This document shows positions 26,511 through 35,896 of a DNA stretch of 64,000 nt, piece by piece (the first letter of the stretch is position 1; the number at the start of each line of letters is the position of its first letter). The translations under genes were made by a program, and so were the position numbers. The stretch lies in NCBI GenBank assembly GCA_018806915.1, contig JAGKQI010000087.1, forward strand, positions 1 to 64,000, given 5' to 3'. Source of the DNA: Phytophthora colocasiae (taxonomy: Eukaryota > Oomycota > Peronosporomycetes > Peronosporales > Peronosporaceae). Under the pieces are notes generated by a model. The model worked only from the letters and a program-made list of their open reading frames with translations. It searched no databases and was not told the origin of the DNA.

Positions 26511-27759
26511 GCATGTGCGACGGCGAACTTGTGCCGCCGTTTTGCCCTGTGTTTCAGTGGATCATTGCAACTGGCTGCACGTGAAGCGCCCGCTGTGGCC
26601 CCGCCGTCGACAACAACACGGGCGAAGAACGTCTGCGTTGCATGTTGCTTCGCGCGTGGGGTCAGCGCGACCGCAGCGCTACTGAACTGCACGGTTCGCT
26701 CCCTTCAGCTGGGTGCAGCCTTCGCTCGCTTCGTCCGCCGCCCAGCAGGAAGGTTCCGACTGACGTACGTCTTACTTTCGGCTGTCGCTCCTGAACAGAT
26801 CTCGTCTCGAACTGACCAGCAAATCTTCTTTGGATCCATAGTTGAGTCAAGTAACTTGACCCACATGTAACACTGCAGTCACAGTACTTGTCTAGCGTTG
26901 CACCTGGCTGCGAGGTTGCTGCCCATGTAAAACCAGCTTGGCCATGACTCAACAGACCAACTGCCTGGACATTGAGCTCGTCACCGCACGTCTGGATATT
27001 ATAGTTCGGTAAGGGCTGCGGACAATTTGCAGAGTTGACTCAACTCGGCTGCGGAGCACCAATAAGCAAGAATCACCTCCCTCTCCTGGAGCTGTTTGTG
27101 CTGCAACGAGTGGATCGTTACGAGTCACTACATGTACTAGCTGCTTGGTATAGAGACTTTGCTTGGTTGTGGCTATGCGAAGCACAATGCGGCGATGGTG
27201 TTGCTCATCTTCGCGGCGAACGAGCTGGCACCTTTAGCTTCGGGGCTCTGTAGTGTTGGTATGTTCAGGACCTGAACCTCCGGTAACACGTCGTCAAGAA
27301 AGCAGCAAGCTGGACTGACGGCAACTAGTGAAACCTAGAAACGTGGCTTAAGGATGGAGTTCAGCACTGTGGTGACATCGCGTCGCCAGTGGTCGCTGGA
27401 CGCTGCTGCGCAGTGAATCTCATTGCTGGTAGCGCGCACGTCCTAGTCCGCATTACCGCACCGGAAGTCGATTGCATGGGTGTACATGTACGTTACCAAT
27501 AGTCCGCAGCTCCGGTGTGGCGAGGACGACGCGAGCATCTTGGGACGACGCGAAGACCGGATTTTCTGCTTCCGTCCAGGGCGATCTCCAATGGAGACCA
27601 CGCAGAGAGGACACATGCGCGACGCGTCATGTAAAGTCCACCACACCACCAGTGCCGCTGCACTAAAAACCTTGGCAAAACTGCGGTGGATAGAGTTGAC
27701 AGCAACGAACATGCAGGCGCCTTGGTGCGCTTGAACAATTTCCCGCGTTAATTGGGTTA
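26511..27759. other. Intergenic region between HSF and CRN cluster
   Basis: No supported gene. Several short ORFs on both strands look like chance readings in GC-rich DNA. The last bases lead into the CRN tandem duplication, which starts near 27760. Confidence 0.5.
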
Positions 27760-27893
27760 ACGGAGTTGTCTCGTAGTATCTTTGAAGTAAACGTGTGTTC
27801 TTCATTCAAATTGACTACTCCAATCAGAAAATAAAATACGAAGAACTATAGTACTACGTCCTAGAAATGGTAGTGCCATAGCTCTGTAAATAA

Positions 27894-29771
27894 TCAGGCA
27901 TGCCTTTGTTTCTTGCGCAGACCTTCGCCCCGTGACTCACTAGCTTCACGTTCAAAACGTGACACAAGCTGTAAGGCTTCGTGTGCCGTCGGCCGAGCAG
28001 TCGGCTCTGTGTCCATCAACCGATTTAGGAAACGTGCTCTTTGGGGTTCCGCAATCCATTCCTTCTCAATCTTACTTTTCTTCACCAGGTATCCCACGGC
28101 CCATAAGTCAACCGCAATCGTGTGGGTTCCACCTTCCACAAAAATTTCAGAAGCGTGTTCCTCGCGATTCAAGTGATCGCCGCTGGGATATTTCTGCGGA
28201 CTTTGAGCTGCATCAGCAAAGTCGATCAAATACCATTCAGTGCAATCGATACGCTTGATCACATTAGACCAGCGGATGTCTCTGTGCATCCACCCGTTGC
28301 GATGGAGGACTACAAGAGCCTCGAGAACGTTCCGGAGAGCGACGAACAGCTCACTCAAACTGCATGGCTTCACCTCAATGCCGCGGGGCTTAAGTGTCAA
28401 TCTCATTTGGTCGGAATCCACCGTAGCAACTGCATCGGCACAAGGAACCTTAAAAGGCTTCAAAGACTCGTAGATCAGCTTCACACGATGATACTCTTTT
28501 TTTGTAGGAAAGATCTTATCGACGAAAGACGGACTCAATCGTATCTTGACGCCATTGTCGCGATGGATGTCCATGAACTCGATCTCTGCCGAGGCCGGAC
28601 AGTTTCGCACAATTACCGGGAAAAGTAGACACAAATTCAAAAGTGCCAGTACAAGTCGAAAACGCTCCGGCGATTGCTGCAAGTTAAAACCTCCAATTCG
28701 GTAGGTTTTAACGATGCTTTTTGTATTTTTGTCGTCACGCATCTCCACATCTTGCTCCATGTCGTCACTCATCTCCACATATTGCCCCATGACGTTACGT
28801 TTTAGTAAAACTCGATAGATAGCAAATAATTCTAGCTCGAAGCCCGACGCCGCATAGCCAAACAAATACGGCACTCCAGCGTAAGACCACCTCAACTTTT
28901 CAGAGAGCTCCTCACGAGGCACAGTGACAGGAGTACGAGGTTGTTTCTCCTCACCACGAAAGACACAGACAGAATTCAAAATAAACGTAAAGTCGGGTCG
29001 CTTCAAACCTGAGGAGGACTTCCTGCTCGAATCCCGGTTGACGTAAGCACGCTTAAACACAAACAAGAGCACCACACGGATAATTGAATCCCAGAAATAA
29101 TGGAATGCACTCTCTGTGGCGTCTCCATCCACCATCGGGTGCAAGAACGCATGGCTAAACACCGCATCTTTCAAAAGTGTGCAAGGCGAAACGTCGTTCA
29201 TCTCGAACAACTTATCTCGAAGGACTTGTCCTAGTATCAATGGACTCGCCCAATCTTGAAACACGGACTTTGGTAACCCAATCTTCACAGGGAGAGGTCG
29301 CCCAATAAATTCTTCTAGACTTCCCCGTGTCGGCAGTGAGTCGATTTCCGCAACTTCGTTATTATGAAATCTCGATAACCATACGTCCGTCCCATCCGAA
29401 ATAGGCGCACTACTCGTCCCAGCAGGCACCACCACCAACACGTGAACCACGTCCTCTCCAAGACACACGTTTGGCCCAAACAACGACGGGTCTTTTTCTC
29501 TGTTCAACTTCCATGACGGGCGCAGCTTCTGCAGTTTTGAAATGTCAACTGGGTTATGCAGCATCTCGTCCAGGTCATCATCATCTGGCAACCACCCGCC
29601 ACCCCCCGTCTTCGCCAGGAAGAGCTGCAGGTCCTTAGCGTCACATGTGACTGTTGCTGGGTTGTTGTCCTTGATCGAACTCTTCAACGCGAACACCGAA
29701 GCGTCTTCAGCGATGTTTACCTCGAACGCGCTGCCCGCCGCACCAACGATCGCACAGAAAAGCTTCACCAT
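27894..29771 (-). CDS. CRN effector 1 with kinase-like C-terminal domain
   Basis: A 625-residue Crinkler effector from ATG 29771. The header has LQLFLAK at residues 48-54, an acidic DDDD patch, and HVLVVVP at 110-116, the boundary where CRN C-terminal domains are exchanged. No classical hydrophobic signal peptide is obvious. The C-terminal domain has a kinase catalytic loop HRDIRWSNVI (496-505) and IDF (516-518) in the DFG position, as in the kinase-type (CRN8-like) class. The end is basic (RKKQR). CRNs enter plant cells and act in the nucleus; kinase activity here is inferred. A short acidic repeat (variants of MSDDMEQDVEMRDDK) lies mid-protein. The frame is intact. Confidence 0.92.
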   Translation of the reverse strand: MVKLFCAIVGAAGSAFEVNIAEDASVFALKSSIKDNNPATVTCDAKDLQLFLAKTGGGGWLPDDDDLDEMLHNPVDISKLQKLRPSWKLNREKDPSLFGPNVCLGEDVVHVLVVVPAGTSSAPISDGTDVWLSRFHNNEVAEIDSLPTRGSLEEFIGRPLPVKIGLPKSVFQDWASPLILGQVLRDKLFEMNDVSPCTLLKDAVFSHAFLHPMVDGDATESAFHYFWDSIIRVVLLFVFKRAYVNRDSSRKSSSGLKRPDFTFILNSVCVFRGEEKQPRTPVTVPREELSEKLRWSYAGVPYLFGYAASGFELELFAIYRVLLKRNVMGQYVEMSDDMEQDVEMRDDKNTKSIVKTYRIGGFNLQQSPERFRLVLALLNLCLLFPVIVRNCPASAEIEFMDIHRDNGVKIRLSPSFVDKIFPTKKEYHRVKLIYESLKPFKVPCADAVATVDSDQMRLTLKPRGIEVKPCSLSELFVALRNVLEALVVLHRNGWMHRDIRWSNVIKRIDCTEWYLIDFADAAQSPQKYPSGDHLNREEHASEIFVEGGTHTIAVDLWAVGYLVKKSKIEKEWIAEPQRARFLNRLMDTEPTARPTAHEALQLVSRFEREASESRGEGLRKKQRHA

Positions 29772-29787
29772 CTTTCCTCGAGCCAGC

Positions 29788-29802
29788 AAATTCTGGAATG
29801 AG
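29788..29802 (-). promoter_or_regulatory. Oomycete core promoter, CRN 1
   Basis: The minus strand reads CTCATTCCAGAATTT. TCATTCC (29795-29801) matches the initiator TCAYTYY and GAATTT matches the flanking element, about 24 bases upstream of the ATG. In CRN 2 the same spot reads TCACATTCC, so its initiator is altered. Confidence 0.65.
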
Positions 29803-29837
29803 GCGCACTTCAGCGGACACGAAGGTGCGTGTGACTT

Positions 29838-29960
29838 TCAACCAATGATGAGACGCAACGGTGTTGAAGTAAACATACAGGATGCGGCTGTCGTTGTAAC
29901 GCAACGTCTCATCATTGGTTAAAACTCGAGTCCGCTTAAGTACGCCAATCTGCCGGATCG
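29838..29960. repeat. Inverted repeat upstream of CRN 1
   Basis: CAACCAATGATGAGACG (29839) and CGTCTCATCATTGGTT (29905) form arms about 50 bp apart. The outer arm, followed by CCGCTTAAGTACGCC, matches the promoter side of the inverted CRN pseudogene at 32160-32215. A plus-oriented CRN promoter relic therefore sits between the two genes. Confidence 0.7.
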
Positions 29961-30153
29961 AGGATCGATGGTGCGTTCCGAGGTGGACATGCTGCTTGTG
30001 CCAACGAATTCACTCGTTTACGGAGTTGTCTCGTAGTATCTTTGAAGTAAACGTGTGTTCTTCATTCAAATTGACTACTCCAATCAGAAAATAAAATACG
30101 AAGAACTATAGTACTACGTCCTAGAAATGGTAGTGCCATAGCTCTGTAAATAA

Positions 30154-32019
30154 TCAGGCATGCCTTTGTTTCTTGCGCAGACCTTCGCCCCGTGACTCAC
30201 TAGCTTCACGTTCAAAACGTGACACAAGCTGTAAGGCTTCGTGTGCCGTCGGCCGAGCAATCGGGTCTGTGTTCGTCAACCGATTTAGGAAAAGTGCTCT
30301 TTGGGGGTCCGCAATCCATTCCTCCTCAATCTTACTTTTCTTCACCAGGTATCCCACGGCCCATAAGTCAACCGCAATCGTGTGGGTTCCACCTTCTACA
30401 AAAATTTCAGAAGCGTGTTCCTCGCGATTCAAGTGATCGCCGCTGGGATATTTCTGCGGACTTTGAGCTGCATCAGCAAAGTCGATCAAATACCATTCAG
30501 TGCAATCGATACGCTTGATCACATTAGACCAGCGGATGTCTCTGTGCATCCACCCGTTGCGATGGAGGACTACAAGAGCCTCGAGAACGTTCCGGAGAGC
30601 GACGAACAGCTCACTCAAACTGCATGGCTTCACCTCAATGCCGCGGGGCGTAAGTGTCAATCTCATTTGGTCCGAATCCACCGTGACAACTGCATCGGCA
30701 CAAGGAACCTTAAAAGGCTTCAAAGACTCGTAGATCAGCTTCACACGACGATACTCTTTTTTCGTAGGAAAGATCTTATCGACGAAAGTCGGACTCAATC
30801 GTATCTTGACGCCATTGTCGCGATGGATGTCCATGAACTCGATCTCTGCCGAGGCCGGACAGTTTCGCACAATTGCCGGGAAAAGTAGACACAAATTCAA
30901 AAGTGCCAGTACAAGTCGAAAACGCTCCGACGGTTGCTGCAAGTTAAAACCTCCAATAGGGTGGGTTTTAACGATGCTTTTTTTACGCTTCTCCACGACA
31001 TCTTGCCCCATGTCGTTACGCACCACATCTTGCCCCATGTCGTCATGCACCACATCTTGATAAATAGCAAATAATGCTAGCTCGAAGCCCGACGCAGCAT
31101 AGCCAAACAAATACGGCACTCCACCGTAAGACCACACCAGCTTTTTAGATAGCTCCTCACGAGGCACAGTGACAGGAGTACGAGGTTCTTTCTCCTCACC
31201 ACGAAAGACACAGACATGATTCAAAACAAACAAAAAGTCGGGTCGCTTCAAACCTGACGAGGACTTTCTGCTCGAATCCCGGTTGACGTAAGCACGCTTA
31301 AACACAAACAAGAGCACCACACGGATAATTGAATCCCAGAAATAATGGAATGCACTCTCTGTGGCGTCTCCATCCACCATCGGGTGCAAGAACGCATGGC
31401 TAAACACCGCATCTTTCAAAAGTGTGCAAGGCGAAACGTCGTTCACCTCGAACAACTTATCTCGAAGGACTTGTCCTAGTATCAATGGATTCGACCAAGC
31501 TTGAAACACGGACTTTGGTAACCCAATCTTCACAGGGAGAGGTCGCCCAATAAATTCTTCTAGACTTCCCCGTGTCGGCAGTGAGTCGATTTCCGCAACT
31601 TCGTTATTATGAAATCTCGATAACCATACGTCCGTCCCATCCGAAATAGGCGCACTACTCGTCCCAGCAGGCACCACCACCAACACGTGAACCACGTCCT
31701 CTCCAAGACACACGTTTGGCCCAAACAACGACGGGTCTTTTTCTCTGTTCAACTTCCATGACGGGCGCAGCTTCTGCAGTTTTGAAATGTCAACTGGGTT
31801 ATGCAGCATCTCGTCCAGGTCATCATCATCTGGCAACCACCCGCCACCCCCCGTCTTCGCCAGGAAGAGCTCCAGATTGTCAGGGTCGACACCATCCAAG
31901 TCATTCTCCTTTTTTTTCTTGATCGCGTCCTTCAAGTCGTCCACTGAGTCGCTATCATCTACCCTCACCGAGAACACGCTGCCATACGCACCAACGATCG
32001 CACAGAAAAGCTTCACCAT
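30154..32019 (-). CDS. CRN effector 2 with kinase-like C-terminal domain
   Basis: A 621-residue paralogue of CRN 1, in tandem 2.26 kb away, from ATG 32019. LELFLAK is at residues 49-55 and HVLVVVP near 111. The same catalytic loop (HRDIRWSNVI) and IDF are present. From LFLAK onward it is nearly identical to CRN 1, and the 3-prime flank is also identical. Residues of about 12-47, however, are clearly different (Lys/Asp-rich here), which points to exchange at the LFLAK region. A short repeat (DDMGQDVV, twice) replaces the acidic repeat of CRN 1. The frame is intact. Confidence 0.92.
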   Translation of the reverse strand: MVKLFCAIVGAYGSVFSVRVDDSDSVDDLKDAIKKKKENDLDGVDPDNLELFLAKTGGGGWLPDDDDLDEMLHNPVDISKLQKLRPSWKLNREKDPSLFGPNVCLGEDVVHVLVVVPAGTSSAPISDGTDVWLSRFHNNEVAEIDSLPTRGSLEEFIGRPLPVKIGLPKSVFQAWSNPLILGQVLRDKLFEVNDVSPCTLLKDAVFSHAFLHPMVDGDATESAFHYFWDSIIRVVLLFVFKRAYVNRDSSRKSSSGLKRPDFLFVLNHVCVFRGEEKEPRTPVTVPREELSKKLVWSYGGVPYLFGYAASGFELALFAIYQDVVHDDMGQDVVRNDMGQDVVEKRKKSIVKTHPIGGFNLQQPSERFRLVLALLNLCLLFPAIVRNCPASAEIEFMDIHRDNGVKIRLSPTFVDKIFPTKKEYRRVKLIYESLKPFKVPCADAVVTVDSDQMRLTLTPRGIEVKPCSLSELFVALRNVLEALVVLHRNGWMHRDIRWSNVIKRIDCTEWYLIDFADAAQSPQKYPSGDHLNREEHASEIFVEGGTHTIAVDLWAVGYLVKKSKIEEEWIADPQRALFLNRLTNTDPIARPTAHEALQLVSRFEREASESRGEGLRKKQRHA

Positions 32020-32054
32020 CTTTGCTCGAGCCGGCAGATTCTGGAATGTGAGGA

Positions 32055-32215
32055 AGTACGGAGGAGAATTTTCAGCGGACACGAAGGTGTGTCTTAGATT
32101 TTCAACCAATGTTGAGACGCCACGGACACGGGCTGTTGTAACGCCCCTTCACCTCAACGACGTACAGCGCCTCATCATTGGTTGAAACTCTCCTTCGTGT
32201 CCGCTTAAGTACGCC
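32055..32215. promoter_or_regulatory. Divergent promoter region between CRN 2 and CRN pseudogene
   Basis: Inverted arms of about 40 bp: CAGCGGACACGAAGG...TTTTCAACCAATGTTGAGACG on one side and CCTCATCATTGGTTGAAA...CCTTCGTGTCCGCTT on the other. The two halves are head-to-head copies of the same CRN upstream region. Confidence 0.65.
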
Positions 32216-33002
32216 AAAAAAATTCCGGCTCGAGGAGAAAGAACCTCGTACTCCTGTCACTGTGTCTCGCGAGGAGCTCTCTGAAAAGTTGGAGTGGTCT
32301 TTAGTGCCCTATTTTTTTGGCTATGCTGCGTCGGGCTTCGAGCTAGAATTATTTGCTCTCTACCGAGATGTGAAGCGTGACGACACGGGGCAAGATATCG
32401 TGGAGAAGGAGATCATTGAAACCGACCCTATTGGAGGTTTTAACTTGCAGCAATCGTCGGAGCGTTTTCGACTTGTACTAGCACTTTTGAATTTGTGTCT
32501 ACTTTTCCTGGTAAACTCAGAAGGGGTCGAGTTCATGGACATCCATCGCGATTCGCGACAACGGCGTCAAGATACGATTGAGTCCGTCTTTCGTCGATAA
32601 GATCTTTCCTACAAAAGAAGAGTATCGTCAAAAGAAGAGTATCGTCGTGTGAAGCTGATCTACGAGTCTTTGAAGCCTTTTAAGTGCTGATGCAGTTGCC
32701 ACGGTGGATTCCGACCAAATGAGATTGACACTTAAGCCCCGCGGCATTGAGGTGAAGCCATGCAGTTTGAGTGAGCTGTTCGTCGCTCTCCGGAACGTTC
32801 TCGAGGCTCTTGTAGTCCTCCATCGCAACGGGTGGATGCACAGAGACATCCGCTGGTCTAATGTGATCAAGCGTGCTGATTGCACTGAATGGTATTTGAT
32901 CGACTTTGCTGGTGCAGCTCAAAGTCCGCAGAAATATCCCAGCGGCGATCACTTGAATCGCGAGGAACACGCTTCTGAAATTTTTGTGGAAGGTGGAACC
33001 CG
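32178..33002 (+). pseudogene. CRN pseudogene (inverted third copy)
   Basis: Homologous to CRN 1 and 2, but the header with LFLAK and HVLVVVP is deleted: the upstream region runs straight into the KEPRTPVTV...EELSEKL segment. Frameshifts follow near 32555 and 32640. Kinase-loop coding sequence (MHRDIRWSNVI, LIDFAGA) remains at about 32830-32910. Homology stops at the VEGGT codons near 33000, where unrelated GAF-gene sequence begins. It cannot make a CRN product. Confidence 0.85.
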
Positions 33003-35394
33003 ATCTCAGCTCATACAAAGAAAAAAACGAGATCAAAAACTCCCTCAAGTGCTCCAGTTAGCAGCTCACCAACGTTACCAACTTCTGCTCCAGTTGTCTA
33101 CGAGGAAAATGAAGAAGATGGTCCACAGTGTGAAGAACAGGCCGTTAGTGATCACTCTACAATCAAGAAGAATCGTGCAATGGAGCTCTCGATACTGAAT
33201 CGATGTGGCTCCTCTCCTGATCTACCGGGATATAGTCCTCTCAGTTCCTGTGTATACAGTTCGTCCAAGAAACGAGCGCTTCAGGGCTTTTCAAACGGCA
33301 CTACTCCTCATCTAGCAGCCTTACAGCGCAATCGACTGACCCCATTACCTGCTAATACCCGGTCAGTTGTCAATCCTGATCCTCTACTCAACGTTGAAAG
33401 GGTTGAAGAAGATACTGAAGCTGTTCCCTTGTGACCAAAAGACCCACTTATCCAGGAGAAAATGCTGCACGACGCGCAGACGATTTCATCGTTGAAGCAG
33501 CGACTGGTAGTTCTCGAAAGGGAGGTCTCAGCTAGTACCAAGTACCGCCACTCGGCTGAGAAGAAAATTACCAAACTCAATCATGAGAATCAGCAATTTC
33601 AAGTCCAGACGGCGCAGCAGCAAGCTCAAATCGACGAATTGGACAAAGCGGTGCTTAGACAGCGGCGTCAATATGACAAACTTGCTGCCCGCTATGCAGC
33701 TGTGTACACTAATCTGCAGAAACTGGTGGACCAGCAGCACAACTCCTCGGATTCTTCGGCTAAACAGAGTGCACTCCAAGCGCTTGCACGGGAGAACCAG
33801 GACTCCTCCGAAAACTTCGGGTACTCGAGGCTCGACATACTGAAGATAGAGCCCTGACGTCCAACCAGGAGAAGAAGATCAAGCGCCTGAAAGCAGAGAT
33901 CGAAGCTTTGCACCATATGCATGAACCAAAGCTCGAGAAGAAGACTACGACGAAGTATCCAGTGATACAGATCATGTCTCGCCTTTATCCAAGCAGAAGA
34001 AGGGTGACAATAACCACGGAGGCCGCCCAAACAGTGCCTCGTCACCTGTATCCATCACGTCGTCAACTCCAAGAAGAATGGGTTCGTCCGCGAGGATGCA
34101 GGTGGTTCGGGAAGTTACTGCTCTAGGCGCTGCTAGCCACGTAGTGACGGCCGAAGCGTATCAGTACATCGACCCCAGCATCTTGAAAGTGTTGGAGAAA
34201 GTGGACTCACAGTTCAGCATCACCAACGCTATCAACTTGTCTGTTGTACTGAAGAAATGGCTCAATAGCTGCGTTCACGTCGTCTGCTCCACACATCTTC
34301 CCACCGTGTTGCAGACGCTGTTAAAGCGGATATGTGAGCTGCTGCACTGCGAGCACGCAGCGCTCTTCACAGTCGACCACGCAGCTCGTAAACTGGTCGC
34401 CACTTGTTCCGAACGCGGCGTTGAACGTTGGGAATTGCCTCTGGACAAGGGAATTTCCGGCTATGCAGCACGTCACAATTTGCTCTGCAATGTACACTGC
34501 GCCAACGACGATCCACGCTTCTACAGCTCCACAGACTCGGTCATTGGAACGACATCACGGGAAGTCCTGGCACTTCCGCTCGTGCATGAGCTGCAGCTTT
34601 ATCTCGAGGCCCACGTAGGAGGCAAGGATAGCAAGACGAACAATCTCGGTGTCTTCGCAGTGCTTCGAGCTTGGAACACGACCCATCAGAAACCCTTCTC
34701 AGCCAACGACCAGATTCTTGGATCTCTGCTAGCTATTCAAGCAGGCATCATCCTTCGTCAAACAGCTGTAACCAAGACGCTGCAGAAGATCAATCACAAA
34801 ATGCACCAGGTTTTGCAAATGCCGAGCGAGATAGTCGTCAAGGCCTCAACATCACACCATGCACCAAGCCCAGAATCGCCGGAGTCCTCGATCCCATCGG
34901 TAGTGCAGCTTGTAGCTGTAGCTGAGAAGCTAGCAGAGTGTCTGGGTGTCAAGCAGCTTCGCATCTTCCTTCATCCTGATCGCTGCTGCTCGTAAGCTGT
35001 GGCATGTGGGCGAGAACTCATCGACTGACGATTCTCCAACTGTAGTGCGTTGCTACGTCAGCAGTCAAGCTTCTCTCTGCTCGCTGCTGCTACGCTCGGA
35101 CGCAGAATCGATCGTCCTGCCCCAACCTACAGCTGATGCAGCTTTCAACGACACAGTGGATATCCCTGGAGGAGCTCGTGGTTTGTATCTTGTGCCGATT
35201 CTTTCACCGTGGGGGAACAGCTCGCTACCTTTTGGGATGATCCAAGTCTCTCGTGTTGCCAAAGCTCGCTTGTCAGCTTCTCCTTTCACACTAACAGTCT
35301 CCGAGGGGCAGGGAATGAATCTGCTGCTGACATCGTGGTGAATAACGAACGTGAAGCAGCACAAAAGACTGAAGACCGACTCATGCTGGAGTAG
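33003..35394 (+). pseudogene. GAF-domain protein, 5-prime truncated and disrupted
   Basis: Open from the CRN junction in the frame of 33180. A Ser/Pro-rich region is followed by TGA at 33432 and a coiled coil (33462-33857). The frame shifts near 33845 and 33940, then a GAF domain is read at 34078-34995 (LLKRICELLHCEHAALFTVD, LDKGISGYAAR, DDPRFY, VLALPL). Another shift near 34985 leads into a second GAF-like part to 35340 and a short tail in a third frame ending at 35394. GAF domains bind small molecules such as cyclic nucleotides. The protein family is not identified beyond that. At least four lesions make it a pseudogene. Confidence 0.7.
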
Positions 35395-35399
35395 TGTGA

Positions 35400-35445
35400 G
35401 CAATCTACATGTTGGAAGAATTTAGTACACATCAACACTACGTTG
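35400..35445 (+). repeat. Direct repeat flanking hAT remnant, left copy
   Basis: GCAATCTACATGTTG and about 30 further bases (TTAGTACACA-CAACA-TACG) recur at 38324-38351, continuing at 39999-40020 across the mariner insertion. This copy is uninterrupted at the TA (35426-35427), so it serves as a paralogous empty site for the mariner. Confidence 0.7.
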
Positions 35446-35496
35446 GTACACTGGTGGTATACTGTTGGTCTACATGGACACAAAACCTGGTAAATT

Positions 35497-35896
35497 TTAT
35501 AGCCAACATTCAACTGTGTTGGCGTTCTTGTCGTCTTCATGATCACCACCTGCAGGTATATGCTTGGTCTCTAGGTCCTCGAAGTGCTCCACCTCGTCTG
35601 CAAAGTAATCGTACGGATCTTTTGTGTCGAGAAGACCATGATTTATGTAAATGAATGCCAGCTTTTCCATCGTGGTTGCATTCATTCGGTTGCGACGCTT
35701 GGTCCACAGAAATGAGTACGCGCTCCACACACGCTCCGCTGCCGCAGAAGATGTCGGAACACTCAAGACTTGGACTGCGATGTGGGGAAAGTCTTCTCTA
35801 CTATACTGGATCCAATGTTGAAGTGATCGGGGATTTTTGTGGACCTCTAGTAGAATGTATCTGCTCAGCTCTGCGTAGCACTCCCTAGTCTTGACG
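35497..35896 (-). pseudogene. hAT transposase C-terminal fragment
   Basis: Reads ECYAELSRYILLEVHKNP, then HWIQYSREDFPHIAVQVLSV, PTSSAAAERVWSAYSFLWTKRRNRM and KLAFIYIN. This is the hAT C-terminal dimerisation region (PTSSAxxERVWS signature). It ends with an acidic tail. Its N-terminal side is cut by a MULE. Removing the MULE and one 9-bp duplication joins it in frame with the fragment at 37738-38300. Confidence 0.82.
35888..35896. repeat. MULE target duplication GTCTTGACG
   Basis: The 9-bp sequence occurs here and at 37729-37737, flanking the MULE on both sides. Nine bp is the usual size for this superfamily. Confidence 0.8.

Noticed and set aside
26499..26870. 123-residue plus ORF upstream of the HSF gene
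   Set aside because: Overlaps the HSF core promoter and has no protein-like features.
28122..28628. Plus ORFs over the CRN genes (also 30382-30888)
   Set aside because: Opposite-strand shadows; they duplicate only because the CRN genes do.
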